Shown: positions 54,688 through 63,846, counted from the first letter of the stretch. The stretch is 64,000 bases of DNA from Unio delphinus (GCA_029339505.1 JAQISU010000179.1:12058501-12122500), one strand, 5' to 3'. Made by a program: numbers and translations. The notes: generated from the sequence alone by a model not told the origin.

Positions 54688-54731
54688 TGCGTCATATTTT
54701 TCATTTAGAAATATATAATTGTTATAGAATA

Positions 54732-55064
54732 ATGAATTCTGAAAAAATGAATAGCATTATTGATGAAATTTCAAAATTGAAAAGTCAGGATATCAAACTA
54801 TCAGATGGTTTAAATCCTGATCAAATCATGTCAGATTTTCAGGATATAGAATACGGAGTTAACACTAACAAATATATGCTGCCCAAGAAATACGCGCTAA
54901 TCAAGAGAATTCAGAATTCTATTCGAGACTCTCTTTCATTTTCCAGTGACGTAAGTGTGTTCGTTCCGTTATTTACTATCGTTGAACGAATACGAAAAGA
55001 ATTAGGTAACGAATACGAATTGAAAAAGAGGTTAGTTCTAAAGTTAGAAAGCTACGAGCGTTAA
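54732..55064 (+). CDS. unknown helical protein (110 aa)
   Basis: I do not recognise it. It is predicted largely helical, with charged heptad-like stretches and a basic end (KKRLVLKLESYER). The start at 54,732 was preferred to the in-frame ATG at 54,687, which overlaps the preceding stop. Confidence 0.45.
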   Translation: MNSEKMNSIIDEISKLKSQDIKLSDGLNPDQIMSDFQDIEYGVNTNKYMLPKKYALIKRIQNSIRDSLSFSSDVSVFVPLFTIVERIRKELGNEYELKKRLVLKLESYER

Positions 55065-55074
55065 TTGAAGAAAA

Positions 55075-55195
55075 TGAACAATTTTGACCGTGACCGATCT
55101 TCAAAGAGATTTTGTCCGTGACCGACCTCAGAGAGATTTTGTTATTTTTTGATTGTGACCGACCTCAGAGAGATTTTCATTTTTTTAGCATTTTT
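55075..55195. repeat. short tandem repeat GTGACCGACCTCAGAGAGAT
   Basis: Three or four units of about 30-45 bp occur in a non-coding gap of element B. They precede the hairpin array. Confidence 0.8.
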
Positions 55196-55269
55196 TGATT
55201 GAAAACAACAAAATCGATAGGCCGTTAATCGATGGTTTAGTCGATATGATGATTCCTATTGATCAAAAC

Positions 55270-55622
55270 AAGAATGAGGGAAGTGTGATATTAATTATTT
55301 TATATAGAATTTTCCACACTTCCCTCATCACTGATAATGCCCTTAAAACGCTTCCATTATCGTGTTAAAAATCATCTGACATGTAACAAAAAGTGAGGGA
55401 AGTGTCAGTATTAATTATTTTATATACAATTTCCACACTTTCCCCAAACTTAATAATGCTGTTAAAACGCTTCCACGATGGTGTTAAAAATCATCTGACA
55501 TGTAACAAAAAATTGGGAAAGTGTGGTATTATTTATTTTATATACAATTTTCACACTTTCCCCAAACTTGATAATGCTGTTAAAGACTTCCATGATCGTG
55601 TTAAAAATCATCCGACGTGTCG
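55270..55622. repeat. three 119-bp repeats, each with a hairpin
   Basis: Units begin near 55,276, 55,395 and 55,514. Each starts with an inverted repeat around a TTTTATATA loop. Unit 1 pairs TGAGGGAAGTGTG with its exact complement (55,275-55,287 / 55,315-55,327). Unit 3 pairs TTGGGAAAGTGTG with a complement carrying one bulge. Unit 2 is mixed. Arm sequences differ between units 1 and 3 yet both pair. Possible roles are a transcription terminator, an origin or a structured RNA. Confidence 0.85.
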
Positions 55623-55652
55623 AAGTGTTTTCGTCTGTTAGGTCAGGTTCGG

Positions 55653-55697
55653 AAAATTGTTTTACAATTGAAAAATTGTTTACGATTTCAAATAATG
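55653..55697 (+). promoter_or_regulatory. conserved leader/promoter block, copy 1
   Basis: A 45-bp block (ATTGTTTTACAATTGAAAAA, then TTGTTTACGATTTCAAATA) runs straight into the ATG of the 331-aa gene. A near-identical block precedes the 154-aa gene and a looser version precedes the capsid gene. Confidence 0.7.
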
Positions 55698-56690
55698 GTT
55701 AATGAAGCATTAACGACCCGATTGGCTCGTGAACGACTTGATGCAATCAAGAAATTTATACCAATTCGCGACTCTGTAAGAAATAAACTGCAACAACGAC
55801 AGAGTTTACAAACGGATTTTGCTGTGGGATCTGAAGAATTGTTTAAACCAGTAACCACAGCAACGAAAGGGGTAGAGCGTGCTATACTGGGAGATGTTCC
55901 CAAGACGGGGAAATCTGTTATTGGTGAACTTGAAAAAATAGCAGCGAAAACTGAACAAACAAAACAGGCTGTACAAAAAATGGAATCAAAAGAAACAGTA
56001 GATGATTTACGCGTGATATTTAACGAGGCGGGGTTAGCAGAAATCGATAAGACTGATCCAACAGAAATTCCTGCGCTTGTTGTTACGACTTATGAAAACA
56101 AGAAAAATTTGTTGAAACCAGAATATCATAAGTTTGTTAGAAATTTAGATCATTGGGCTGATATATTCTACAAAATCAAAACTGAAAAAACAAGAATTAG
56201 GAAGGATAATGCATCATACATTGAATATACCAATGCGGTGGATATAGTTTATAAACGATACGAAGAGTTTAAACAAAAACAAAAACCGCGAAAATTGCGA
56301 GGAAGGCGACAGCAACCTGCAAAGAAAGTAGTCTACTCGCCTAAAAAACAACTACCACCTGATCGAGATGATGATTTTCTTAATTATTTCCAAGAAACCG
56401 ATTTAGAAAAACTGGATGAAGCAACTGGTTATAGCGGAAGTGGATTGCAAAACGCTAGCGTTGGAAACTCTTCGAGGGAAAATCCTTGGATTTCATGTCC
56501 TGGTAGTGTTCTCAGTGATATATCACGATTAGATGTTCTTGAAGGAGGATTCCGAGCTGGAAACAACTCACCGGAAAAAATTAATGAAGCATCTGATATC
56601 TGTAGACGTTTATTTCAAGGTGGTATCATAGATATCAGCACATATCGAGATTTCATTGGCGAGTTAGTGGAAGATTATCACAGTGATTGA
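55695..56690 (+). CDS. probable structural protein, unknown (331 aa)
   Basis: The start at 55,695 follows the conserved leader block. The first 130 residues are helical and coiled-coil-like. The centre has a conserved-looking HWADIFYKIK region, then a basic linker (KPRKLRGRRQQPAKK) and an acidic C-terminal third with several Gly-rich turns (TGYSGSGLQ; LEGGFRAGNN). It is the first of the late cluster that includes the capsid, core and protease genes, hence probably virion-associated. No family was recognised. A CGCTAGCG palindrome lies inside the coding sequence. Confidence 0.6.
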   Translation: MVNEALTTRLARERLDAIKKFIPIRDSVRNKLQQRQSLQTDFAVGSEELFKPVTTATKGVERAILGDVPKTGKSVIGELEKIAAKTEQTKQAVQKMESKETVDDLRVIFNEAGLAEIDKTDPTEIPALVVTTYENKKNLLKPEYHKFVRNLDHWADIFYKIKTEKTRIRKDNASYIEYTNAVDIVYKRYEEFKQKQKPRKLRGRRQQPAKKVVYSPKKQLPPDRDDDFLNYFQETDLEKLDEATGYSGSGLQNASVGNSSRENPWISCPGSVLSDISRLDVLEGGFRAGNNSPEKINEASDICRRLFQGGIIDISTYRDFIGELVEDYHSD

Positions 56691-56716
56691 ATAAAAACGC
56701 TAGCGTTTCCAATTGA

Positions 56717-56761
56717 CAAATTGTTTTACAATTGAAAAATTGTTTCTGATTTCAAATAATG
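56717..56761 (+). promoter_or_regulatory. conserved leader/promoter block, copy 2
   Basis: AAATTGTTTTACAATTGAAA, then AATTGTTTCTGATTTCAAATA, ends at the ATG. It differs from copy 1 at only a few positions. Confidence 0.7.
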
Positions 56762-57223
56762 ATCATACACTACAATCATGATAAACCAACCCCCGTCTAT
56801 GTAGTTAATTCACGGTTTCCAGTTTATAAAGCATACTATGGTGATGGTTTGGGTAATACCATTGCGGGGTTATTTGCAAGAATGGCTCCAAAAGTGATGC
56901 CGTTAGCTAAACAATTATCAATGAAAGCAATTGATGTTATTCGTGATAAGGGTACCAGCAAAATCGGAGATTTCGTTGGAGATTTTGCCTGCAAAGCGTT
57001 TTCAGCCGCGAAGAATAAAATAACATCATTAGTGAAATCACGAAAAAAGAAACCGTTACCGTCTACCGCGGAAATGCCTGCACGGGTTAGTAAAATAATA
57101 AATAACGCAGTAGACGAAAAAATAGCGTCGATGGCTTTACCATCGTTGATAACTCCCGACCAAAGCAATATTGCAAATATGATAGCAGGAAGCGGCTTTA
57201 AAAAACCACGTCGAAAACGCTAG
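56759..57223 (+). CDS. small basic virion-type protein, pVI/pX-like (154 aa)
   Basis: After a short N-terminus the protein has DGLGNTIAGLFARMAPKVMP followed by basic helices (KQLSMKAIDVIRDKG). This Gly-Leu-Gly start, amphipathic helix and basic tail (KKPRRKR at the end) recalls adenovirus minor core and pVI-like proteins seen in Polintons. GDGLG may be a protease cleavage site. A role inside the capsid, in linking DNA or disrupting membranes, is inferred. The stop codon TAG is part of a CGCTAGCG palindrome. Confidence 0.6.
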   Translation: MIIHYNHDKPTPVYVVNSRFPVYKAYYGDGLGNTIAGLFARMAPKVMPLAKQLSMKAIDVIRDKGTSKIGDFVGDFACKAFSAAKNKITSLVKSRKKKPLPSTAEMPARVSKIINNAVDEKIASMALPSLITPDQSNIANMIAGSGFKKPRRKR

Positions 57224-57284
57224 CGTTTTTCACGATGAAAATCGTTTACGATTTCACGATTTAGACTCTGATAAATAGAATAAA

Positions 57285-58700
57285 ATGTTCAAAAAGTCAC
57301 ATGATCCAGCGTTTGATATAGACGCCCCAGTTGGCAAGGATGATTCTGTACGCGATTATCAATATTACGCCTATCATGCAATAGACTCAAATAGTCGATC
57401 GCGAATTGAACTTCAAGTTCATGATACCAGTAAGTATTTTCTACCCGCTGAAGCGTTTATCGAAGTAGAAGGAGAACTTGTAACAGCTGCTGATACTACT
57501 GCTGTACCAGCACCGTATCCAGCTGGTACTCAAGTCGGTTTTGTCAATAATGGTATTATGGCGTTATTTGAGAGTGCAAGATATCTCATTGATGGAAAAG
57601 AAATCGAGTCTATAGATCGCGATGTTGATGTGGCTACAACAATAATCGGGTTAGCGAGATATTCTGATGATTATACAAGATCGGCGGGACCTTCTATGAT
57701 GTTTGCAAAAGATGTTAAAAATACCGCTGGAGGAATTCAATTTGTTGTAAGACGACCAAAGAATAATGCTGGCACTGCTAATATTGATGCCGAAGATATG
57801 ATTATAAACAACGACGTTAATTTCAATCTAGGAGCCGCAACACGTATTTCAATGTTGCAAGGGGCTCGTAAATCATTTTCATGCGCTATTCCACTGCATC
57901 ACATATTTGGATTCTGTAGAAACGTCCGAAAAGTTATCTACGGGGCGAAGCATACAGTAGCGCTTGTACGAAAGGGTGATGATAATGACGCAATTTGGAG
58001 GATTCCAGCAGACAATGCAAATCCCAATGCTGATGCCGGTAAAGTTATTTTAACAAAAATATCATTGTGGATGCCAATGTTGACTCCATCAATCACAGCA
58101 GAAGAACGATTACTATCATTTATGGACCAAGGAGGAAAGTCGTTGTTAAGTTGGTTAACCGTGAGTACAGATGTTAAACAATCAAGTCTGAACGGGTTAT
58201 TTACGTGGAATCTAACATCAAAACAAGGTGTTTCAGCTCCACGTCATATATTTGTAGCGCTACAGGATAACACACGAGTTGGCGATCAACGTTTCAGTCA
58301 TATGATATTTGATCCATTAGGTGTTAAAGACGTCTCACTGAGAATAAACGGGCAGCAGGAACCATCCGAAGATGTGCAACTTGATTACGGTCAAAATCAT
58401 ATTGCACGCGTGTATCATAGATTGTTGTCGTTCATGGCACGCGATCAAAATGTCGATACTGGTTTGCAAATATCACAATTTGATTTTAAGAATCTATATC
58501 CGATCTATTACTTTTCGCTGGAACATCTCGATTTAACAAGACAGTCTGTCGTTGATATACATTTTAGAGCTAATGTAACCCGTCCTGGTGGTATTGCTAA
58601 TTATAGAGCAGTTGCTGTCATTCTCAGCGACAAATCAATGCTACTTGAAGGTGTTGGAGGAAGAATGAGAGTGGTAGATGCGCCAGTGGAAAACATGTAA
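57285..58700 (+). CDS. probable major capsid protein, double jelly-roll type (471 aa)
   Basis: Length, position between the core-like and protease genes, and a beta-strand-rich sequence without enzymatic motifs make this the best capsid candidate. The N-terminus (FDIDAPVGKDDSVRDYQYY) and the stretch VNNGIMALFESARYLIDG resemble uncharacterised capsid-like proteins of animal Polinton-like elements. Alternating polar/hydrophobic segments continue to the end (VVDIHFRANVTRPGG; AVAVILSD). The frame is intact, the longest uninterrupted structural gene here. The double jelly-roll fold is inferred and not visible directly. Confidence 0.7.
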   Translation: MFKKSHDPAFDIDAPVGKDDSVRDYQYYAYHAIDSNSRSRIELQVHDTSKYFLPAEAFIEVEGELVTAADTTAVPAPYPAGTQVGFVNNGIMALFESARYLIDGKEIESIDRDVDVATTIIGLARYSDDYTRSAGPSMMFAKDVKNTAGGIQFVVRRPKNNAGTANIDAEDMIINNDVNFNLGAATRISMLQGARKSFSCAIPLHHIFGFCRNVRKVIYGAKHTVALVRKGDDNDAIWRIPADNANPNADAGKVILTKISLWMPMLTPSITAEERLLSFMDQGGKSLLSWLTVSTDVKQSSLNGLFTWNLTSKQGVSAPRHIFVALQDNTRVGDQRFSHMIFDPLGVKDVSLRINGQQEPSEDVQLDYGQNHIARVYHRLLSFMARDQNVDTGLQISQFDFKNLYPIYYFSLEHLDLTRQSVVDIHFRANVTRPGGIANYRAVAVILSDKSMLLEGVGGRMRVVDAPVENM

Positions 58701-58738
58701 TTGAAATCCTCGATTTAGAATTAATCTGTTATTGTATA

Positions 58739-59200
58739 ATGTCGTATAGTAATATCAATGTGTCGTTGACACCTGGTCAATTAAAAAAATTGCAATCTAA
58801 ATCAGCTAAGCAATGTGGAACCACTATCACGCTAAAACCCAATCAAATGACTGGCGGGGCGAATAAATTATCGCTTACAACTCGTCAAGTAAAACATTTC
58901 AATGATGCACTTGTAGCAAAAAAAGGTGTTCAGATTACTATTTCTGCGGCTGCTATCAAAAACATGGAAAAGACTGGTGGTATATTCCCGTTGCTAGCTG
59001 CGATTTCAGCGTTGATTGCGGCAGCAGCCCCAGCGGTGGCTAAAGCGGCAGCGTTAGGGGCTGTTGGTACCGCGGCAGGAATGGCATTAAAGAAAGCAAC
59101 GGGGAAGGGTTATAAAAAAAGTGGAAAGGGTCTAAGACTACCAGGAACCCCGTATTCGTGGTACAGCGGAAAAGGTCTAAGACTAGGACCGGTTTATTAA
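58739..59200 (+). CDS. pX-like hydrophobic structural protein (153 aa)
   Basis: The first part is helical and basic, with two GG sites (MTGGANKLSL and KTGGIFPLL) that fit adenain-type cleavage. It is followed by an Ala-rich hydrophobic segment of about 30 residues (AAISALIAAAAPAVAKAAAL) and a basic, Gly-rich tail in which KGLRL occurs twice. The organisation resembles the RGGF-type protein of element A and adenovirus pX/pVI-like proteins. A DNA-condensing or membrane-active virion peptide is likely. Confidence 0.65.
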   Translation: MSYSNINVSLTPGQLKKLQSKSAKQCGTTITLKPNQMTGGANKLSLTTRQVKHFNDALVAKKGVQITISAAAIKNMEKTGGIFPLLAAISALIAAAAPAVAKAAALGAVGTAAGMALKKATGKGYKKSGKGLRLPGTPYSWYSGKGLRLGPVY

Positions 59201-59211
59201 CTCGGGAACCG

Positions 59212-59658
59212 ATGGTTCCTATGTCCAATTTTGATTTAATTGATGCTGCTAAAAAACTCGCCATAAAAAACTTCAGAGGTGTTTTTATGAAGGATCAATT
59301 ACCGACACAACCCAACAGCGTTGAAACCGGTATCATTAATCTCGATAACAGCACCGGACCTGGTACTCACTGGGTTGCATACGCTATTGATCCACGTGGG
59401 ATTGTCTATTTTGATTCATATGGATTAGCACCGCCGAAGGAATTCATGCGTTATATAAAAACTTTTCCAATGAAGACTTGGTATTCTACGCTACCAACAC
59501 AACAAATGAATGATCCACCAATATGCGGCAGCGAAGTATTAAATATCCTTGACGCTATTTCTAACTCCTTGGGTAACCCAAGGGGAAAACCACCTCATGT
59601 TGTCGTGAATGAATACACTAGCAATCGCTTTTTAGAGAGAGAGAGAGTTTTACAATAA
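59212..59658 (+). CDS. adenain-like cysteine protease (148 aa)
   Basis: The catalytic residues are in the expected order: His53 (GTHWVAYA), Asp68 (YFDSYG), Gln97/98 as oxyanion-hole residue, and Cys105 (PICGSE). The WYST motif before the Gln is typical of Polinton and adenovirus proteases of the Ulp1-like clan. It would mature virion proteins at GG-type sites seen in neighbouring gene products. The ATG at 59,212 gives the domain without overlapping the preceding gene. The end (FLERERVLQ) is encoded by a GAGAGA run, so the extreme C-terminus may vary. Confidence 0.88.
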   Translation: MVPMSNFDLIDAAKKLAIKNFRGVFMKDQLPTQPNSVETGIINLDNSTGPGTHWVAYAIDPRGIVYFDSYGLAPPKEFMRYIKTFPMKTWYSTLPTQQMNDPPICGSEVLNILDAISNSLGNPRGKPPHVVVNEYTSNRFLERERVLQ

Positions 59659-59659
59659 T

Positions 59660-60999
59660 ATGATTGATATTTGGGAAAGACCTCTGAAACCTAAACCCGA
59701 TGGCGTTGTAACCGGTGATTCTAACAAGGATATAAAAAAACTAATCGAAGATGAAATCGCTGAGACGTTAAATTTAACAGATGTTGATCCCGGGGAAATA
59801 GTTGTATTTCAAGACAAACAGGGTAAATTGAAAAGTAGTAATGTGTCGTTGAATGATATTTTGATACGACAACACGACGCCGCGGACGACTTAAACCAGG
59901 CGCACTTGTGTCTACGATCACCGACACAATTGCCGCCCAAGACAGCATGATTGCCACCCGCGGCCGTGAGCTGGATGATCATATACGAGGTTATAATAAT
60001 TTTCGCAAAAATGTCGTACATAAATTCTTTGGAACCCCGCTTGTGGTTGGCATGACTCTCGCTGAAATTAAAAACTTTCTATCGCTATTCTTATTTAACA
60101 AGGACGCGGAGAGGATGATGAATGAAAATGAAATCAAGGCAAATTATCTTGATATTTACAATGATATTTCTAAACTAATAGAAAATCTTGAAAGAGTGCA
60201 AAAACCCACTAACGACGTCGTTGTTAAGTTTTTTGGAACCCCACTTGTGGCTGCCATGACTCTCGCTGAAATCAACGAGTTTATCGGCAAGCATACTCAT
60301 AGTGCCTACGTCGCTAATAATTTCTTTGGTGTCCCGGTTACATCTACAATGACTCTCAAAGATATTAATATGTTTATGGTGAGACAAACAACACTTAATA
60401 CCATCGTGGATAAATTTTTAGGGAGAACACCTGTTTCTGAAACCACATCGTTGACAGGCCCGACTCTCGCTGAAATTAAAAGCGCGTTTGACGAACAAAA
60501 ACGCATCAGCGAAATGGCTAAAAATTTCTTTGAGGGCTCTGAAAGTTATAATATCACGACGACATATTCTCAACTCAACAGGTATTATGGCTTACAAAAA
60601 AGTTTGGAATTTGAATTCCTTTTGATTTCATTTTTCAGTCGCCGCGATGGAACGATGATGAAATATACCGAAATCAAAAAACCCTATCTCGACATTTACG
60701 ACGATATTCTTAAACTAAAAGAAAAATCTGAAGGGGTAAAGCATGGGACCTTTGATTGGGTAAAAGAATCTAATGCTAAATTGAAAGTCAATATCGAGAA
60801 GTGGCCTCATGGTATCTACAGGATGACGTTAATCTCTGACAAGCAATTTGATATCATCGTGAGCGGTAAAACCTACTTTGGTGGCACCGCAACAGTAATT
60901 ATCCGGGGTGAAGAAGAATTTGAGATTGTCGCGGTTGATAGTACGATTAGAAAAGAAATAACCTGGTGCTTAGAATTCGTAGCGGATTTAAGTAAATAA
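59660..60999 (+). pseudogene. fibre/spike-like repeat protein, one frame break
   Basis: Two overlapping frames (59,660-59,950 and 59,908-60,999) form one protein. The second lacks an ATG at its beginning. The front is acidic with a short helical region. Then the motif KFFGTPLV-x3-MTLAEI and diverged forms recur about five times (59,9xx-60,540), spaced by coiled-coil-like segments. A second motif (YLDIYNDISKL / YLDIYDDILKL) occurs twice. The last 65 residues are beta-rich (IYRMTLISDKQFDIIVSG; GGTATVIIRG) like a globular knob. Repeats plus terminal domain suggest a trimeric attachment fibre. That role is inferred. The break is near 59,890-59,905. Confidence 0.55.
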
Positions 61000-61075
61000 A
61001 GCCACTAGTGGTTTCAACTGAAAGGAAAATCCTTCGAACTTCACAATTGAAAACGCTAGCGGATTTAAAATAAAA

Positions 61076-61618
61076 ATGATTTCATCAATGCAATGTCGCT
61101 ATTATCAGGTCAGAGAATTTCAAACTAGACTCAAAACCCTCGCCGAGGAGTATCAAATACAAATAAAAAAATACCGACGAAGAATCACCGCGATTGATAT
61201 TACTATGTACTCGGTGTCAAGCGTTCTCGCTGGCGCCGGAATAATACTAGCATCTGTTACAATGATTGCCCCGGTCGTAGTTCCAATTTGCATTTCTGCG
61301 GTGGCTACAATCGCCGGTATATCAACTGGGATAACAAAAAAGATATCATCATGCAGCCAGAGTAAACTGCAAGATTACTTAATTCAATTTCATATTGTAT
61401 CAACCGCGTACTCGCAATTATCCTCGATGATATCGTCGTCACTCGATAATACAAATATATCAGATAGTGAGTTCTCAGCGATGCTCAGTATTTTTGATTC
61501 CGCGATATCAAAATTAGAGCGACAGCATGAGTATAACACCGATGGAATTAGAAAACACGAACCCAAAAACCAGAATGATCTCAATAACATCAACGATATC
61601 AACGATATCGGATACTGA
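61076..61618 (+). CDS. two-segment membrane protein with coiled ends (180 aa)
   Basis: Residues 1-40 are helical and basic. Residues 45-86 are strongly hydrophobic with a Pro-containing turn (LAGAGIILASVTMIAPVVVP), giving a helical hairpin. Residues 95-150 are again helical. The C-terminal 35 residues are Asn/Asp/Ile-rich low complexity, where the gene overlaps a tandem duplication and the start region of the next gene. Function is unknown. Membrane remodelling or entry is possible. Confidence 0.6.
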   Translation: MISSMQCRYYQVREFQTRLKTLAEEYQIQIKKYRRRITAIDITMYSVSSVLAGAGIILASVTMIAPVVVPICISAVATIAGISTGITKKISSCSQSKLQDYLIQFHIVSTAYSQLSSMISSSLDNTNISDSEFSAMLSIFDSAISKLERQHEYNTDGIRKHEPKNQNDLNNINDINDIGY

Positions 61619-61775
61619 GTTCTCAGTGACGGTCAGTATTTTTGATTCCACGATGTCAAAATTAGAGCGACAGCATGAGTATAGCAACTATGACAACACC
61701 GATGGAATTACTTCAACGAATAGTGGAGAACACGAACCCAGTACAAACAAGTATGATATCAATAACATCTACGAA
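61469..61775. repeat. 148-bp tandem duplication at a gene junction
   Basis: GAGTTCTCAG...GTCAGTATTTTTGATTCC occurs at 61,469 and again from 61,617, with the sequence AAATTAGAGCGACAGCATGA in both. It covers the end of the membrane-protein gene and the start of the penton-like gene. Two alternative starts for the latter result, only the second (61,675) being in frame with the body. Confidence 0.85.
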
Positions 61776-63069
61776 ACCCGAGTTTAGTGTAAATTTTCCT
61801 AGTCCAGTCCCCGTGAAGGAGATAGCGCTAGCAAAACTACGAGTGTATCACAGTTGGCCTAATATCAGATCAAAATCATTTGGTGGTCAACAACCGAATA
61901 ATTCCTTGGTTTTCGCGAATAAGAATAAAGAAGACGGGACTCCAGACTGGAACGTCGTTTCAATACCAACCGGATCATATCAAATTGAACAAATCAATAA
62001 TGAATTCGCGCGTAGAATAAAATCGATTACTGGAAAAGAATAAAAAATCGCTATAACGGTTCATGAGCCGACACTATCATCCGCAATTGAAATAAGCACA
62101 GAAGGATACGTCGTAGATATCTATCAGAGTTCTATTAGAACCGTACTAGGATGGCCTGAATTACCACCCCGGGGGGAAACCGTTGATATACCACCCGAAC
62201 CTAAAAAATCTGATTATGTCACAGACAGGATAAAACCTGATAATCCAATAAAAAGTTATAAAGATTACCAATTCAGTGTAGAATTTTTGAGTATCGGATA
62301 CCACGCAACTGGGAAAGAGAAGGATGGGGATATCATAGAGAGATATCATTTTATTGACGAACCTAAAATTAGTAAAAATTTCATAGCGATGAATAATGAT
62401 ATTTCATTGTTGTTAATATCTCTTAAATCCGGCTCTCTTACCCGAGATGAATTTATCAGCGTCGTAGAAACATGCAATAAAATCATCGACGATATGGAAA
62501 AATTTAATTTAAAAATTATTCAGGATATATTAGATGACAGTAATCCTATAACGAGAAAAATTTTTGCAATAGACTATAAAATCCCCGTCAATGATATTTC
62601 AACATTTAAACTACCAGGATATAACGTACCAGAACTAAAAAAACTTCTCAGTGATGCGATCGATATCGGTTTTAAAATAATTCATGATGAATGGGAAAAA
62701 ACAGCATCATCGGAAATAAAAATCCTCAAACATAATAATGACCCAGACGGTGGCGGCAGACATATCGCTCCGTTCAACGTGAATATATCCTCAGTGATTG
62801 CAATCAATTTAGTATGCGATGTTATCGAAGGAAGCTATCAAATTAATCTCGAACGATCAAATCAAGCTCAGCAAGGGTATATTCTTTATTCGTTTGCACC
62901 GACAGCTCCTCCAGGATGGTTAATTATTGAGTCTCCGGTTAATCCTGTCTATATGCGATGCCATAATGATTCGCTAACGAGAATTAATTTCAAACTCACT
63001 GACCAGTCCAATAATCTGATTGATCTACAAGATGAGGTTTTAGCGATTAGTCTGTTTGTGAAGTCCTAA
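61675..63069 (+). pseudogene. penton/minor-capsid-like protein with in-frame TAA
   Basis: The frame is open from 61,675, stops at TAA 62,041-62,043 and continues in the same frame to 63,069, so a single gene of about 464 codons carries one nonsense codon. The front has VKEIALAKLRVYHSWPNI and a PTGSYQIEQIN motif; after the stop comes TVLGW. The rear has a jelly-roll-like ending (VIAINLVCDV; GYILYSFAP; INFKLTDQ). These features recur in Polinton minor capsid (penton) proteins. A helical insertion of about 150 residues (LTRDEFISVVETCNK region) separates the two halves. The TAA sits before an A-rich stretch. Confidence 0.65.
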
Positions 63070-63097
63070 AAGGATTTCCGTCCCCAGACAAGGTCTG

Positions 63098-63440
63098 GGA
63101 CACGATATCGTATCGGACTCGATCAAATATTCGGTTGAAATCATTTATTATTTTTGTTAACCAGAACTGAAAGTTCAGCAGCAGAGAGGGTGAATGACAA
63201 CAAGTTGCGACCAAAATTAATTAAAAAATCGTAAAAGTCTCCGTTTTCATTTTTTTAGTTAAAATGAGATTTCGTAGGGAAGGCTCGTTAAAATTTCAAT
63301 CAATTTTTTGTCTAAAAACGTTGTAGGGTTTACCCCTGAGACATTTTTTTTTAGTTAAAATGAGATCGTAGGAAGGCTCGTTTTAAGATTTCAATCAAAA
63401 TTTTGTCTCAAAACGTTGTAGGGTGCACCCTCTCTGCTGC
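63098..63440. repeat. right terminal inverted repeat of element B
   Basis: It is the reverse complement of 47,292-47,634, including the doubled 93-bp segment. The main differences are a two-base change next to GCAGCAGAGAGGGT and one ambiguous base at the tip. Confidence 0.95.
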
Positions 63441-63446
63441 TGAAGA
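63440..63446. repeat. direct repeat CTGAAGA, right of element B
   Basis: It matches 47,285-47,291 and overlaps the terminal-repeat tip by one base, so the true duplication may be TGAAGA. Confidence 0.6.
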
Positions 63447-63744
63447 TAACAGAGGAAATCCAAACATGATCATAAGAAATTGTAACCTGCACAAAAATTC
63501 ACATCTTGAATTATCTCACACATCAGCTAAACAAAATATTACCTCCATGTGTCATTCTCTTGGTTTAGTTATCTTATCAAAAATAAAGAAATGATGGAAA
63601 ATATATTATAAGATATCCGATATGTCGGCATCGGTTTTCCGTTTAATCTAAATAATTGATACTTGATGAATTAAATATTTGGACAGCACAAGCTCTAAAC
63701 ATTTATATCAACTTTCATATATAATTTACTAAAACTCTATTTGA

Positions 63745-63846
<102 letters not shown>

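Larger units (their letters stand above)
47292..63440. mobile_element. element B: complete 16.15-kb Polinton-like virus element
   Basis: The element has 343-bp near-identical inverted terminal repeats, flanking CTGAAGA repeats and a coherent set of virus genes between them: packaging ATPase, integrase, DNA polymerase-helicase, protease, capsid-type, penton-type and fibre-like proteins. The gene set differs from element A in nearly every shared function, so the two are separate lineages. Near-identical terminal repeats suggest recent insertion. Several genes are nonetheless interrupted, some at homopolymers. Confidence 0.9.
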
